From Pseudomonas cichorii (GTDB lineage Bacteria > Pseudomonadota > Gammaproteobacteria > Pseudomonadales > Pseudomonadaceae), in contig NZ_CP074349.1 in assembly GCF_018343775.1 (NCBI RefSeq), forward strand, positions 2,408,001-2,472,000: a stretch of DNA of 64,000 bases. The letters run 5' to 3'. The notes under the pieces were generated by a model, which had not been told where the DNA came from, ran no database searches, and saw only the letters and a program-made list of their open reading frames with translations. Below, in pieces: positions 1-8,257 of the stretch. The position numbers and the translations under genes were made by a program. Within the stretch, counting starts at the first letter, position 1. The number at the start of each line of letters is the position of its first letter.

Positions 1-186
1 CACCACGGTGAAAAACACCAGTGGTGCAACGGCGGTCTTGATCAGCTTGAGGAAGATATCGCCGAGGATCTTGAACTTGGCCGCCAGCTCCGGAGCCATG
101 AAGCCGAAGGCGATACCCAGCACCATCGCAGCGATGACCTGAAAGGTCAGGTCCTTGTAGAACGGTTTCTTGGTGGTCGTGGACAT
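1..186 (-). CDS. Dicarboxylate/amino acid:cation symporter, N-terminal part
   Basis: The window edge cuts this gene, and only the first 62 codons are present. The start MSTTTKKPFYKDLTFQ, followed by a membrane helix (VIAAMVLGIAFGF) and the stretch ILGDIFLKLIKTAVAPLVFF, is characteristic of the DAACS family (GltP/DctA type). These inner-membrane proteins take up C4-dicarboxylates or acidic amino acids with H+ or Na+. It lies upstream-edge of and on the same strand as the fumarase/aspartase-superfamily lyase, separated by 69 bases, so uptake of a dicarboxylate-like substrate followed by elimination is a reasonable inference. The substrate cannot be told from this fragment. Confidence 0.85.
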   Translation of the reverse strand, partial: MSTTTKKPFYKDLTFQVIAAMVLGIAFGFMAPELAAKFKILGDIFLKLIKTAVAPLVFFTVV

Positions 187-255
187 GATTGCAATCTCAT
201 TGTTTTTATTGGCAAGCAAAGGCAATGACCCGGCCTTGACCGGGCCTTCGGAGGA

Positions 256-1611
256 TCAGCGTTTGACGGAGCCCTCTCGGGCCAGGGCGATATCGACCAT
301 CTGCGGGGCCAGGCCCAGATAGTTGGCCGGATCGGTCAGGCGCTTGAGTTCCTCGATGTCCAGTTGCGCGGTGGCTTCACCTTGGGCGAGAAGGGCGTCG
401 AGCAGGCTGATGCCCTGATCGTTGGCCATGCGGCAGGCGGTATACACCACGTCATGGGCGACCTGGCGACCCAATGCCGGAGCCAGCCCCATCATCACGG
501 CTTCGGCCACGATCAGGCCTTGGGTCATGTCCAGGTTCTTGCGCATGCGCTCGGGACGTACTTCAAGCCCGGCGAGCATGAAGGTCGCCTGGCCCAGGGA
601 CGCGGCGCTCAAGGCGAAGGCTTCGGGAATGGCGATCCATTCGGCCTGCCATGGGCCGGTGGAGCGCTCGAAATCCTGAATCATGGCGTCGAGCATCAGG
701 CCTGCTTGCTGGCGCACACCCTTGGCGGCGGCATACATCAGCTCGCAGGAAATCGGGTTGCGTTTTTGCGGCATGGTGCTGCTGGCACCACGTCCCTTGA
801 CGAAGGGCTCGTACGCTTCGCCCAGTTCGCTGGTCATCATCATCATGATGTCCAGCGCGATCTTGCCCAGAGAGCCGGTGACCAGCCCAAGGAAGTTCAA
901 GGTTTCGGCCAGCCCGTCACGAGCGACATGCCAGGTCGCCTGAGGGACGCCAAGGCCCAGCTCGGCCATCAAGGCTTCCTGTACTTCCAGGCCCTTGTCG
1001 CCCAGCGAGGCCAGGGTGCCTGCGGCCCCTGCGAACTGCCCGACTTCCACCCGCGGGCGCAGTTCCACCAGACGCTCGGCGTGGCGGTCGAACATGCTCA
1101 GCCAGACGGCGCATTTGTAGCCGAAGGTGATCGGCAGGGCATGCTGCAAATGAGTCCGGCCAGCCATCGGGGTATCGCGATAACGCTGGGCCAGACCGGC
1201 CAGCAGGTTGCGCACGCTCTGGATATCACGTTCGACGATGGCCAGGGCTGCGCGTACCTGCAACACCACAGCGGTGTCCATGATGTCCTGGGTGGTCGCG
1301 CCCCAATGCACATAGCGTCCGGCTTCGCCGCAGGTTTTGGACAGTTGTTCGACCAGAGGCAGGATCGGGTAACCGACGATTTCGGTTTCGTGCTGCATGA
1401 GCGCCAGATCCAGCGACGAGTAAGTGGCCAGTTCGGCGATCTGCTCGGCCGCCTTGGCGGGGATCACGCCACATCGGGCTTCTGCACGAGCGAGGGCTAC
1501 CTCGACTTCGATATAGCGTTCGATCAGGGCTTTGTCGGAAAACACGGCGCGCATCTCGGCGGTGCCGAACATATCGCGAAAGAGGGCGGAGTCGAAAACG
1601 GTGCTGGACAT
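256..1611 (-). CDS. Fumarase/aspartase-superfamily lyase (adenylosuccinate lyase/carboxymuconate cycloisomerase-like)
   Basis: This 451-residue protein belongs to the class II fumarase/aspartase superfamily, whose homotetramers eliminate fumarate from a C-N or C-O substrate or run related cyclisations. The family signature SSTMPQKRNP (roughly residues 275-285) carries the mobile-loop serine and lysine, and AGRTHLQHALP is the upstream conserved region with the substrate-binding histidine. Length fits PcaB- and PurB-type members. Its neighbours, a DAACS dicarboxylate symporter and a divergent UTRA GntR regulator, point to catabolism rather than purine synthesis. Release of fumarate from an N-substituted succinate is one guess. 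The real substrate is unknown, and a muconate-type role has no supporting pca genes here. Confidence 0.85.
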   Translation of the reverse strand: MSSTVFDSALFRDMFGTAEMRAVFSDKALIERYIEVEVALARAEARCGVIPAKAAEQIAELATYSSLDLALMQHETEIVGYPILPLVEQLSKTCGEAGRYVHWGATTQDIMDTAVVLQVRAALAIVERDIQSVRNLLAGLAQRYRDTPMAGRTHLQHALPITFGYKCAVWLSMFDRHAERLVELRPRVEVGQFAGAAGTLASLGDKGLEVQEALMAELGLGVPQATWHVARDGLAETLNFLGLVTGSLGKIALDIMMMMTSELGEAYEPFVKGRGASSTMPQKRNPISCELMYAAAKGVRQQAGLMLDAMIQDFERSTGPWQAEWIAIPEAFALSAASLGQATFMLAGLEVRPERMRKNLDMTQGLIVAEAVMMGLAPALGRQVAHDVVYTACRMANDQGISLLDALLAQGEATAQLDIEELKRLTDPANYLGLAPQMVDIALAREGSVKR

Positions 1612-1654
1612 GAAGAGGTACCTGATATGTTGTTATTGGTCGGACATATTTAAA

Positions 1655-1666
1655 ATGTACGTACAT
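1655..1666. promoter_or_regulatory. Perfect 12-bp palindrome, likely GntR operator
   Basis: ATGTACGTACAT is a perfect inverted repeat in the intergenic region between the minus-strand lyase and the plus-strand GntR regulator. HutC/UTRA-subfamily GntR proteins typically bind short AT-flanked palindromes with a GT...AC core, which this matches. It lies 44 bases upstream of the lyase start and 53 bases upstream of the regulator start, so it could control both divergent promoters. No binding data are available here. Confidence 0.55.
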
Positions 1667-1718
1667 AATTCTTGCCCGCTCGCTGATACACTGTCAACTC
1701 GCAGAAAGACCGGGACTG

Positions 1719-2471
1719 ATGAAAGGTATGAACCAGACGCGCTATGCGGTTGTTGCAAAGGACCTGTTGGAGGGCATTGCCAGCGGCCGCTACCCGGTGG
1801 GGAGCCTGTTACCCACCGAGTTCGAGTTATGTGAGCTTTATGACGTGAGCCGCCATACCGTGCGTGCGGCCATCACCCAGTTGCAGAATCAGGGCCTGGT
1901 ATCACGACGCAAGCGGGTGGGGACGCGGGTCGAAGCCAGCTCGCCGAGAGGCGGCTACTCGCATTCATTGGCATCGGTGTCGGATCTGGTTCATCTGGCC
2001 GAGACGCAGGTGCGCAGCATCCAGAACGTTCGTCATTTCGTTGCGGATATCGCCGAAGCCCGGCGTCTGGGGCTTGAGCCGGGGGAACACTACTTTTGCG
2101 TGTCGAGCATTCGGGTCGACCAGCAGAACATCAATGCGCCTTTGTGCTGGACGGATGTCTACGCGCAGGATGGCTACTCGGCCGTGATCGAACTGGCCGA
2201 GCAGCACCCCGACGAACTGATCGCGGCACTGATCGAGCAGCATTTCGGTCGCCATATCGACGTGGTGGACCAGCAGGTGCGAGCGGTGCTCCTGACCCCG
2301 GAAATCGCCAGGACCCTCAATGCCGAGACGGGCTCGCCCGGCCTGAAGATCATTCGCCAGTATCGAGACGATTCAGGGGCCTTGATGGTGGTGTCCGAAA
2401 CCATTCACCCGGATGACCGCTTCACACTGGTGGTGCAGATGAAACGCGAGAAGAGTACTGGCGCCGGCTAG
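1719..2471 (+). CDS. GntR family regulator, HutC/UTRA subfamily
   Basis: The 250-residue protein has an N-terminal winged helix (about residues 5-75; GSLLPTEFELCELYDVSRHTVRAAI is the helix-turn-helix region, and the RR/KRVGTRV wing follows). A C-terminal UTRA ligand-binding domain (about 90-245) ends with typical LKIIRQYRDDSGALMVVSE strands. UTRA regulators sense small catabolites and usually repress the adjacent operon. The gene is divergent from the lyase and overlaps the convergent TIM-barrel gene by 50 bases at its 3' end. ATG codons at 1719 and 1728 are both possible starts. The obvious target is the lyase/symporter pair. Confidence 0.9.
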   Translation: MKGMNQTRYAVVAKDLLEGIASGRYPVGSLLPTEFELCELYDVSRHTVRAAITQLQNQGLVSRRKRVGTRVEASSPRGGYSHSLASVSDLVHLAETQVRSIQNVRHFVADIAEARRLGLEPGEHYFCVSSIRVDQQNINAPLCWTDVYAQDGYSAVIELAEQHPDELIAALIEQHFGRHIDVVDQQVRAVLLTPEIARTLNAETGSPGLKIIRQYRDDSGALMVVSETIHPDDRFTLVVQMKREKSTGAG

Positions 2472-3300
2472 CCTGACATTCTTTCCAGACCTCGCCGATC
2501 AGTTGTTTGAGCAACAGCGCCTCGGCCCAGCGGTCGGTGATATCACGTCCGTCCGGGCCGGTGATTGCATAGGGCGGCGGGCCGAGTTCGCAGGTAAATG
2601 ACAGGCTGCCGGTTTCGCCGAGCGGGCGGTTCAGCCAGTCCTCGATGCCGTAGCGCCAGAGCTTGAGAAAGTAGTCCAGCCAGGGCCGATGCTGGGCAAA
2701 GGTGATGGGTATTTGCACCTGTTCACTGTTGGCGACCCGGCCATGGAAACCCCAGCTATGGCGCAGAATGGTCTGCAAATGCTCTTCGTCTTGCGAGGCC
2801 GCAGGCAAGGGCAGTTCCCGGCCCACGACGTAATGGGACAGATCGGCCAGAAGCTTGAGGTCCGGCATCTCGGCGAGGATATCCAGGGTGAACAACAAGT
2901 CGCTGGTGATGCGATAGCGATGGGTTTCCAGCAGGATCGGAAACGCTGCCTGCTCGGCCAGTCGCTGCCAGCCCTCGATCAGGTCGATGGCCTGGCGCAC
3001 TGTTCGTGGTTGCGCATCCGCTTGCAGGGTGAGGTGGTGGCAACCGTAAGGTGAAATCACATCGATGGCTCTGGCCAGATCGTCCACGGTGCGGGGAAAC
3101 AACTGGCCTTCGATCTGCAAGCCCTGAGCGTTGGCAGCAGAGGCTAGCCGCTTCACATGTCCCGGGACCCAGAAGTGATCGGTGATCCCATCAAACCCGG
3201 CTGCCGCGATTTTCTCCAGTTGCGCCTCAAGAGAGAGGTCGCACTGCCCCTGATGATCGAGCATTGCCCAGAGTGACTGGAAGATCAGGAATTCACGCAT
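2422..3300 (-). CDS. Sugar phosphate isomerase/epimerase-like TIM-barrel protein (MocC-like context)
   Basis: This 292-residue protein looks like the xylose-isomerase-like TIM-barrel family (AP_endonuc_2 fold). It has a repeated strand-acid pattern, for example the metal-binding-like LLETHRYR (about residue 140), LKLLADLSHY (about 175) and a late FTCELGPPPY (about 235). Members isomerise or epimerise sugars and inositol intermediates. It is the last gene of the oxygenase operon: the reductase stop codon lies one base before this ATG, and a GAGGAG ribosome-binding site overlaps that stop. Rhizobial rhizopine clusters also contain an isomerase-like MocC, so a role in processing the demethylated or hydroxylated product is plausible. 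The last 50 bases overlap the GntR gene on the other strand. Confidence 0.8.
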   Translation of the reverse strand: MREFLIFQSLWAMLDHQGQCDLSLEAQLEKIAAAGFDGITDHFWVPGHVKRLASAANAQGLQIEGQLFPRTVDDLARAIDVISPYGCHHLTLQADAQPRTVRQAIDLIEGWQRLAEQAAFPILLETHRYRITSDLLFTLDILAEMPDLKLLADLSHYVVGRELPLPAASQDEEHLQTILRHSWGFHGRVANSEQVQIPITFAQHRPWLDYFLKLWRYGIEDWLNRPLGETGSLSFTCELGPPPYAITGPDGRDITDRWAEALLLKQLIGEVWKECQASRRQYSSRVSSAPPV

Positions 3301-3301
3301 G

Positions 3302-4543
3302 TCAGCTCCTCAACAGTTGCTTGAGTGGCCTGTCGGGGTTGGCCAGTTGCCCCGCATCCAGGCGGATCTGACTGCCGATCAGCCGTTCGCAGAGCTTGAT
3401 GTCCTTGGCGACGCTGTTACCCGGTCCCCAGCCGCAGGCGCCGATCAGGCGGTGCTGCGGGTCGAGGTAAAACAGCACGAAGCCGTCCGCCGAGGTGACA
3501 CGTGTGGCATCAGGCTCGCTATTTGAAACCTGCCCTACGGTTTGCAGCCCCCAATCGTACTGATCGCTCCAGAAGCCGGGTACCTCGTTGAATGGCTGCC
3601 TGGCACCCAGCATATTCAAGGCTGCATGTCGCCCCTGGGCTTCGGCATTGCGCCAGGTTTCCTGACGTTGAAAGTCATCCTCGGGGTGCAGGCGAAACTC
3701 GCAGACATCCCCGGCGGCAAAGATATCCGGGGCGCTGGTACGCAATTGCTCATCGACACGAATGCCTTGGCCGACCTCAAGACCTGCCTCTCTGGCCAGT
3801 TCGATATTGGGTTGCATGCCAATACCTGCGACCACCAGGTCACAGGCAAACAGCTCGCCGTTGACCAGTTGCACGGATTCGACACGGGGCGCGCCCTGCA
3901 AGGTTTCAATGGCTGCATTCAGGCGCACGTTCACGCCGTTGCGTACATGCAGTGCCAGCAGGGCGGCGGACACAGGACCTGGCAGGACTCGACCCGCCAG
4001 ACGCGGCCCGGCCTCCAGCAAGGTCACCTGGCAATCCAGGGCTCGTGCAGTGGCCGCGACCTCCAGGCCGATGAAACCGCCACCGATCACCACCAGGCGA
4101 GTGCCCGGCTTGAGCGACGTTCGCAAGGCAATGGCTTCGTCATGGGTCCGAAGGTAAAGCAGGTTGGCGGGCCGATGTGCAGCGATGGGCAACTGCCGAG
4201 CCCGGCCACCGGTGGCAATCAGCAGGCGGGCATAATCCAGCCAGTTTCCGTCTGCCAGTTGCAGGCGATGGCGGGACGGGTCCAGAGCTGTCACCGGGTT
4301 GCCCGACAAATGCTCGATATTCAGTTCGGCCAGTCGGGCCTCATCGCAGAGGCTGCATGCAGCAAGGTCCATCGTGCCCTTGAGCAATTCCTTGGACAGT
4401 GGCGGACGTTCGTAGGGCAGGTGCCTTTCATCACCGATCAGCACCAGACGACCGCTGTAACCCTCGGCCCGCAGAGTCAGGGCCGCACGGCCACCGGCAT
4501 GCCCGGCGCCGATGATCACCAGTGGAGCGTCATGAGCAGGCAT
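3302..4543 (-). CDS. mocF: FAD-dependent ferredoxin reductase (MocF-like)
   Basis: The 413-residue flavoprotein transfers electrons from NAD(P)H to the adjacent Rieske ferredoxin. An N-terminal FAD-binding Rossmann motif (VIIGAGHAGGRAAL, about residues 8-21), a second dinucleotide motif for NAD(P)H (LVVIGGGFIGLEVA, about 150-163) and the late FAD motif IFAAGDVCEF (about 275) are in the order of oxygenase-coupled reductases such as BphA4 and putidaredoxin reductase. I chose the ATG at 4543 because GGGGGA precedes it at good spacing. Longer upstream frames run into the ferredoxin gene. It sits between the ferredoxin and the TIM-barrel gene in one operon. The moc symbol rests on family and synteny. 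Confidence 0.85.
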   Translation of the reverse strand: MPAHDAPLVIIGAGHAGGRAALTLRAEGYSGRLVLIGDERHLPYERPPLSKELLKGTMDLAACSLCDEARLAELNIEHLSGNPVTALDPSRHRLQLADGNWLDYARLLIATGGRARQLPIAAHRPANLLYLRTHDEAIALRTSLKPGTRLVVIGGGFIGLEVAATARALDCQVTLLEAGPRLAGRVLPGPVSAALLALHVRNGVNVRLNAAIETLQGAPRVESVQLVNGELFACDLVVAGIGMQPNIELAREAGLEVGQGIRVDEQLRTSAPDIFAAGDVCEFRLHPEDDFQRQETWRNAEAQGRHAALNMLGARQPFNEVPGFWSDQYDWGLQTVGQVSNSEPDATRVTSADGFVLFYLDPQHRLIGACGWGPGNSVAKDIKLCERLIGSQIRLDAGQLANPDRPLKQLLRS

Positions 4544-4557
4544 GGCGATTCCCCCTT

Positions 4558-4878
4558 TCATGAGGTGAGGCCGAGCAGGACACGTCCCGCTTCGACCCGG
4601 ACCCGGTAGGTCTTGAGATTGACGCAGACCGGAGCCCCCAAGGCCTGGCCGGAGCGGTAATCGAAGCGTCCATTGTGTTTGGGGCACTCGATCACATGCG
4701 CCATCACCAGCCCGTCGGCCAGGTGAATGGCCTCATGGGAGCACAGGCCGTCGGTGGCGAAAAACTCACTGTCGGCAGAGCGGTAAACCGCATAGGTGCG
4801 CTGGGCATGGTCGAAACGAATGACGTCTTCTTCGTCTATGTCGTCCACAGCGCATACGTCGATCCATTGGTCGGTCAT
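4558..4878 (-). CDS. mocE: MocE-type Rieske [2Fe-2S] ferredoxin
   Basis: This 106-residue soluble ferredoxin has a Rieske cluster site: the first ligand pair is in CSHEAIHL and the second in CPKHNGRFDY, giving the Cys-x-His and Cys-x2-His ligands. The opening (DQWIDVCAVDDIDEEDVIRF) and closing (APVCVNLKTY) segments match my memory of the MocE family of rhizopine catabolism ferredoxins. It would carry electrons from the FAD reductase encoded 14 bases downstream to the membrane oxygenase encoded 45 bases upstream. Generic naphthalene- or biphenyl-dioxygenase ferredoxins are the alternative, but there is no Rieske dioxygenase alpha subunit nearby. Confidence 0.88.
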   Translation of the reverse strand: MTDQWIDVCAVDDIDEEDVIRFDHAQRTYAVYRSADSEFFATDGLCSHEAIHLADGLVMAHVIECPKHNGRFDYRSGQALGAPVCVNLKTYRVRVEAGRVLLGLTS

Positions 4879-4923
4879 GGCAATCTCTCTTGTTGTTTTT
4901 CGTGGGATCCAGCGAGGGGCCGT

Positions 4924-6012
4924 TCAGGACTCGGCAAGTGCCTGTTCACTGCTTTCCCGTAACGGGCGGCGAACGAAGTAGGTCGGGTCCTTGCGCTGTT
5001 TCCAGACCGTTGGAAAAATTTCTCTGAAAGCCTCGAACAGGCTGCGATAAGGCGGCGGGCAATCGTCGATTATTTCCGCGTGAAGTTGCGGCAGGGCGTG
5101 ATAAGGCACCATGGGAAACATATGATGTTCCAGGTGATAGTTCATGTTCATGTAGAGGAACCGAAGCACAGGGTTCATATAAATGGTTCGGCAGTTAGTG
5201 CGGTGGTCCAATGTATCTTCGGCCAGCCCTACATGTTGTGTAATACCGAAAAGATAGGAAAGCCAGCCGCCATAAAGTGCCGGTAGACCGATAAACATCA
5301 AAGGCAGCCAACTGTGCAGATAGAGTGCGGTCATGAGGGTCAGGGCATAAATCACCAGCCAGATCCGCGCCGCACGAAAGACCTTGGGCAGCTCGGATTC
5401 AGGGATGAAATCCCGTTCTTCATCACTCGCATGGCCCTGGGCATGGCGCAGGACACCGCGAAAGGTGTCCAGTGCGCGGGGCAGGCTGCACAGGTTCAGA
5501 AACATCTTCAACAGACTGGGTGGACGCGGTTCGACGATCTCCGGGTCCCGACCGACAATGATGGTATCGGTGTGGTGCCTGGCATGACTCCAGCGCCAGA
5601 CATGGGGTTCAAACAGGCACATGAAGCTGGCGACATGATAAACGGCATCGTTCATCCAGCGGGTCTTGAAGGCCGTGCCATGCCCGGTTTCATGCCAGCG
5701 GGCATTGGAGGCGCTGCCATAGAGCACGCCATAGACAATGAAGAACGGCACGCAGGCCCAGCTTCCCCAGAACCAGTAGCCACCCCAACCGGACAGCCCC
5801 AGCGTCAGAAACCACAGCGCGGTATCACGCAGGGCCGGACCATCGCGGCGTTGCATCAACTCTTTCATGCGCTTGCGAGAGACAGGGCATTGATACCAGG
5901 TTGCCGATACCAGACCTTTTTGCGCGGCACGTGCTGCCTCTGGGCCGGTCAGTCGATAATCCCGACGCGTGTATTGAATACCCTGTTCAAAGGCTGAATC
6001 GTGTTCAGGCAT
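4924..6012 (-). CDS. mocD: Membrane fatty-acid-desaturase-fold di-iron oxygenase (MocD-like)
   Basis: This integral membrane protein of about 362 residues has the three histidine boxes of the desaturase/hydroxylase superfamily: HETGH (about residue 105), HARHH (about 141) and HLEHH (about 295). Hydrophobic hairpins lie between them. Such enzymes use a di-iron centre and O2 to desaturate or hydroxylate. Here the dedicated Rieske ferredoxin and reductase make a complete electron chain, as proposed for MocDEF demethylation of rhizopine. The start at 6012 has GCGGAG nine bases upstream; an in-frame upstream extension reads through the operator region and lacks this. An ordinary lipid desaturase is the alternative, but that would not usually travel with an isomerase and a LacI regulator. 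Confidence 0.82.
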   Translation of the reverse strand: MPEHDSAFEQGIQYTRRDYRLTGPEAARAAQKGLVSATWYQCPVSRKRMKELMQRRDGPALRDTALWFLTLGLSGWGGYWFWGSWACVPFFIVYGVLYGSASNARWHETGHGTAFKTRWMNDAVYHVASFMCLFEPHVWRWSHARHHTDTIIVGRDPEIVEPRPPSLLKMFLNLCSLPRALDTFRGVLRHAQGHASDEERDFIPESELPKVFRAARIWLVIYALTLMTALYLHSWLPLMFIGLPALYGGWLSYLFGITQHVGLAEDTLDHRTNCRTIYMNPVLRFLYMNMNYHLEHHMFPMVPYHALPQLHAEIIDDCPPPYRSLFEAFREIFPTVWKQRKDPTYFVRRPLRESSEQALAES

Positions 6013-6130
6013 TTTATTATTCTCCGCAAGCATGTTTATTGTTGGAACTTGCCGCGATGTTTGTTTGATTGCATCGCTGGAGAAAAGAGTAGGCAGTTGC
6101 AATAAATCGCTCAATCCCTTGAATACATTC

Positions 6131-6181
6131 TCTATCAAGCTATCATCCAGAGCCTGAGTGGCATGATAGTTTTCTATCAAG
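6131..6181. promoter_or_regulatory. Repeat cluster in the divergent promoter, likely LacI operator
   Basis: The 178-base region between the oxygenase operon and the LacI gene holds an inverted repeat, CTATCAT (6140-6146) and ATGATAG (6163-6169). It also holds a direct repeat, TCTATCAAG, at 6131-6139 and 6173-6181, 42 bases apart, close to four helical turns. The position just upstream of the LacI start and about 120 bases upstream of the oxygenase start suits autoregulation and operon control. The exact operator boundaries are inferred. Confidence 0.45.
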
Positions 6182-6190
6182 GGATCAACT

Positions 6191-7249
6191 ATGAATAACA
6201 AGAAACGTCCTACGATTGCCACGGTGGCCGAACGCGCCGGCTTGAGTGTGGCCACCGTGGACCGGGTGCTCAACGACAGGGCTCCGGTCAGCCCGCAAAC
6301 CGCCGAACAGGTGTTGCAGGCCGCCGAAGCGGTCGGTTATTTCGCCGCCCGCCTGATCGGCCAGCGACTGCGCGAGCGTCGCCCTCACTATCGTTTCGGC
6401 ATTCTGCTGCTGGGCACTGCGCAGGAGTTCTACGCCAACCTTGCAGCGGCCATCAACGAAGCCGCCCGAGCCTGGACCGATGCCAATCTCAGCTGCCACT
6501 TCGAGTACATCACCGACCGTACCCCGGCCGTGATTGCCGGACAGATCGAACAACTGGCGGTGAAATATGACGGGCTGGGTGTCGTCAGTTTCGCTCATCC
6601 GCTGATCAACCAGACCATCCTGCAGATACGCGCCGCCGGGGTGCCGATAGTGGCCTTGCTGTCGGACTTCCACGAGACCCCGCAAGGGCCTTATGTCGGC
6701 CAGGACAACCATGCATTCGGGCGCACCATGGGCTGGCTGGTCGCCCATATCTCGGGTGCCCGCGAAGGATGCGTCGGGGTGCTGATGGGCGGCCATCGCT
6801 TTCTCGGGCATCAGGCCCGCGTCGACGGCCTGCGCAGCTACCTCACGCAACACGCACCGCACCTGCGCCTGCTGGAGCCGCTGGTGAACATGGATAACGA
6901 CGACATCACCGAAGAAGCCACCCTCGACCTGCTGGCCCGCCATGACGACCTGCGCGGACTGTGCGTAGTAGGTGGGGGTGGCGACGGCATTATCAAAGCA
7001 CTGGCCCAGTTACCCGAGCGGCCGTCGATCTGCAGCATCCTGCTGGAATCGACGTCCAGCTCGCATCAGGCGCTTGAGCAGGGCGTAGTCAGTCTGGTGA
7101 TCGATTCGCAGCCACTGCTGATCGGCACTTCCCTGATCCGGCTGCTGGTCGAGTTGCAGGCAGCGCCAGTCTTTGATCCAAAGCGGCATTGTGTGCATGT
7201 GCCTTTGCAGATTGTGACGAGTGAGAATAGTGGGGCTTTGGGCTGTTGA
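6191..7249 (+). CDS. LacI family transcriptional regulator
   Basis: The 352-residue regulator has a LacI helix-turn-helix at the N terminus (PTIATVAERAGLSVATVDRVLN, residues about 6-27) and hinge residues QVLQAAEAVGY. A periplasmic-binding-protein-like sensor domain (about 65-340) follows. These regulators sense sugars, polyols or inositols and repress neighbouring catabolic genes. It is divergently transcribed from the MocD-E-F-like operon across a repeat-rich intergenic region, so that operon is the likely target. The GC-rich style of this gene ends abruptly at 7249, where the AT-rich accessory island begins. Confidence 0.92.
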   Translation: MNNKKRPTIATVAERAGLSVATVDRVLNDRAPVSPQTAEQVLQAAEAVGYFAARLIGQRLRERRPHYRFGILLLGTAQEFYANLAAAINEAARAWTDANLSCHFEYITDRTPAVIAGQIEQLAVKYDGLGVVSFAHPLINQTILQIRAAGVPIVALLSDFHETPQGPYVGQDNHAFGRTMGWLVAHISGAREGCVGVLMGGHRFLGHQARVDGLRSYLTQHAPHLRLLEPLVNMDNDDITEEATLDLLARHDDLRGLCVVGGGGDGIIKALAQLPERPSICSILLESTSSSHQALEQGVVSLVIDSQPLLIGTSLIRLLVELQAAPVFDPKRHCVHVPLQIVTSENSGALGC

Positions 7250-7513
7250 GGTATGGCCGATGCTTTTGGCTTTTGGAGTGGCATCCCTGCGCCTTGCTGA
7301 ATTTCATTACTACTTTCCCTGTGCTTGTAGCCGTGCAATAGCCCTGGATTCTTCAGATGTTTAGGGTAGGCAGTTTTAGGGCGGTGGGTTTCCTGTGTCA
7401 ATGTTTGCTGAATATTGTTGTTGGCCAAGGGTGGCTTTGGGGTGGGTGCTGTGAGTTGCGATTGGCAGAAATCGGCCACCAGCAGTCTCTCGAACGCATC
7501 CAGCTAGAAGGAT

Positions 7514-8257
7514 TCAATGCTTCAAGTATCCATCGCCTACGTAACCAGGAGATACAAAATTTATTGGCGTCTTATCTATGGTAATTATGGTTGCAATAGG
7601 GTGGCTTTCGGGCTCTCGTGGAAAATAAACAACCAATGCTTTATCTTCAAAAACTGTTAGAACTGACCATTTCTTTTTGCTGATATCCACTAAAGGAAGA
7701 TTTTCTCCATAGTTCCGCATCACCTCAATTGCTCTAGCCTCACCCTTTAAGGAAGATGCTGAGTAAAAAATCATGACTGTAGAAGCGACTATTATCACCC
7801 CCCAAAACCTATTACTTAGAAAATCTTTGTATCTAACCACGATAACTGCGACACCCAGTCCGATCACGTAGGTCGACGGGGCTAAAATCATGTTTAATAA
7901 ATACATTGCTTCAGATGCTAGCTGATAGATTTTTGTACGCATAACATATGTAGTCATGATTATAAGCGCTAGATATGTTAATATTATAAAGCTCACCACC
8001 TTGTCAAACAAAGAAGACGAAATGATTTTTATCGAGATTCCGAAGGCTAGACTCATAAGCATGATGCCGCTCATTGTCGCTGCTGAGTGCATAGAAAAAT
8101 AGCTGGTTGGTAAAAATGGTGTATACCATTTCAACCCGAACGCTGTGTAATAAGTTTGTATTTCAAGAAAGCCATAAACGAAGGATGCCAAATAAACTAA
8201 TGCTGCTGCTCCGCCTAGTTCAGCCACTTTACCTAATATATTTGCTTCGGCGCTCAT
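7514..8257 (-). CDS. Multi-pass membrane protein of unknown function
   Basis: I do not recognise this 247-residue protein. It has about five hydrophobic segments (near residues 14-32, 55-75, 85-107, 120-142 and 152-170). A C-terminal soluble part of about 75 residues follows (KKKWSVLTVFEDKALVVYFP...). Codon use is AT-rich, unlike the flanking core genes. It is the last of three minus-strand genes behind the retron reverse transcriptase, with 273 bases to the HEPN-like gene, so co-transcription is possible but not shown. Membrane proteins are common effectors in defence modules, which is the only functional hint. Confidence 0.75.
   Translation of the reverse strand: MSAEANILGKVAELGGAAALVYLASFVYGFLEIQTYYTAFGLKWYTPFLPTSYFSMHSAATMSGIMLMSLAFGISIKIISSSLFDKVVSFIILTYLALIIMTTYVMRTKIYQLASEAMYLLNMILAPSTYVIGLGVAVIVVRYKDFLSNRFWGVIIVASTVMIFYSASSLKGEARAIEVMRNYGENLPLVDISKKKWSVLTVFEDKALVVYFPREPESHPIATIITIDKTPINFVSPGYVGDGYLKH

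Noticed and set aside
364-1653. Plus-strand 429-codon frame opposite the lyase
   Set aside because: The minus-strand frame has the fumarase/aspartase signature; the antisense frame has no recognisable motif.
7250-7513. Attachment site or tRNA at the left edge of the retron island
   Set aside because: I found no tRNA-like cloverleaf and no matching direct repeat at the right edge near 12.1 kb.
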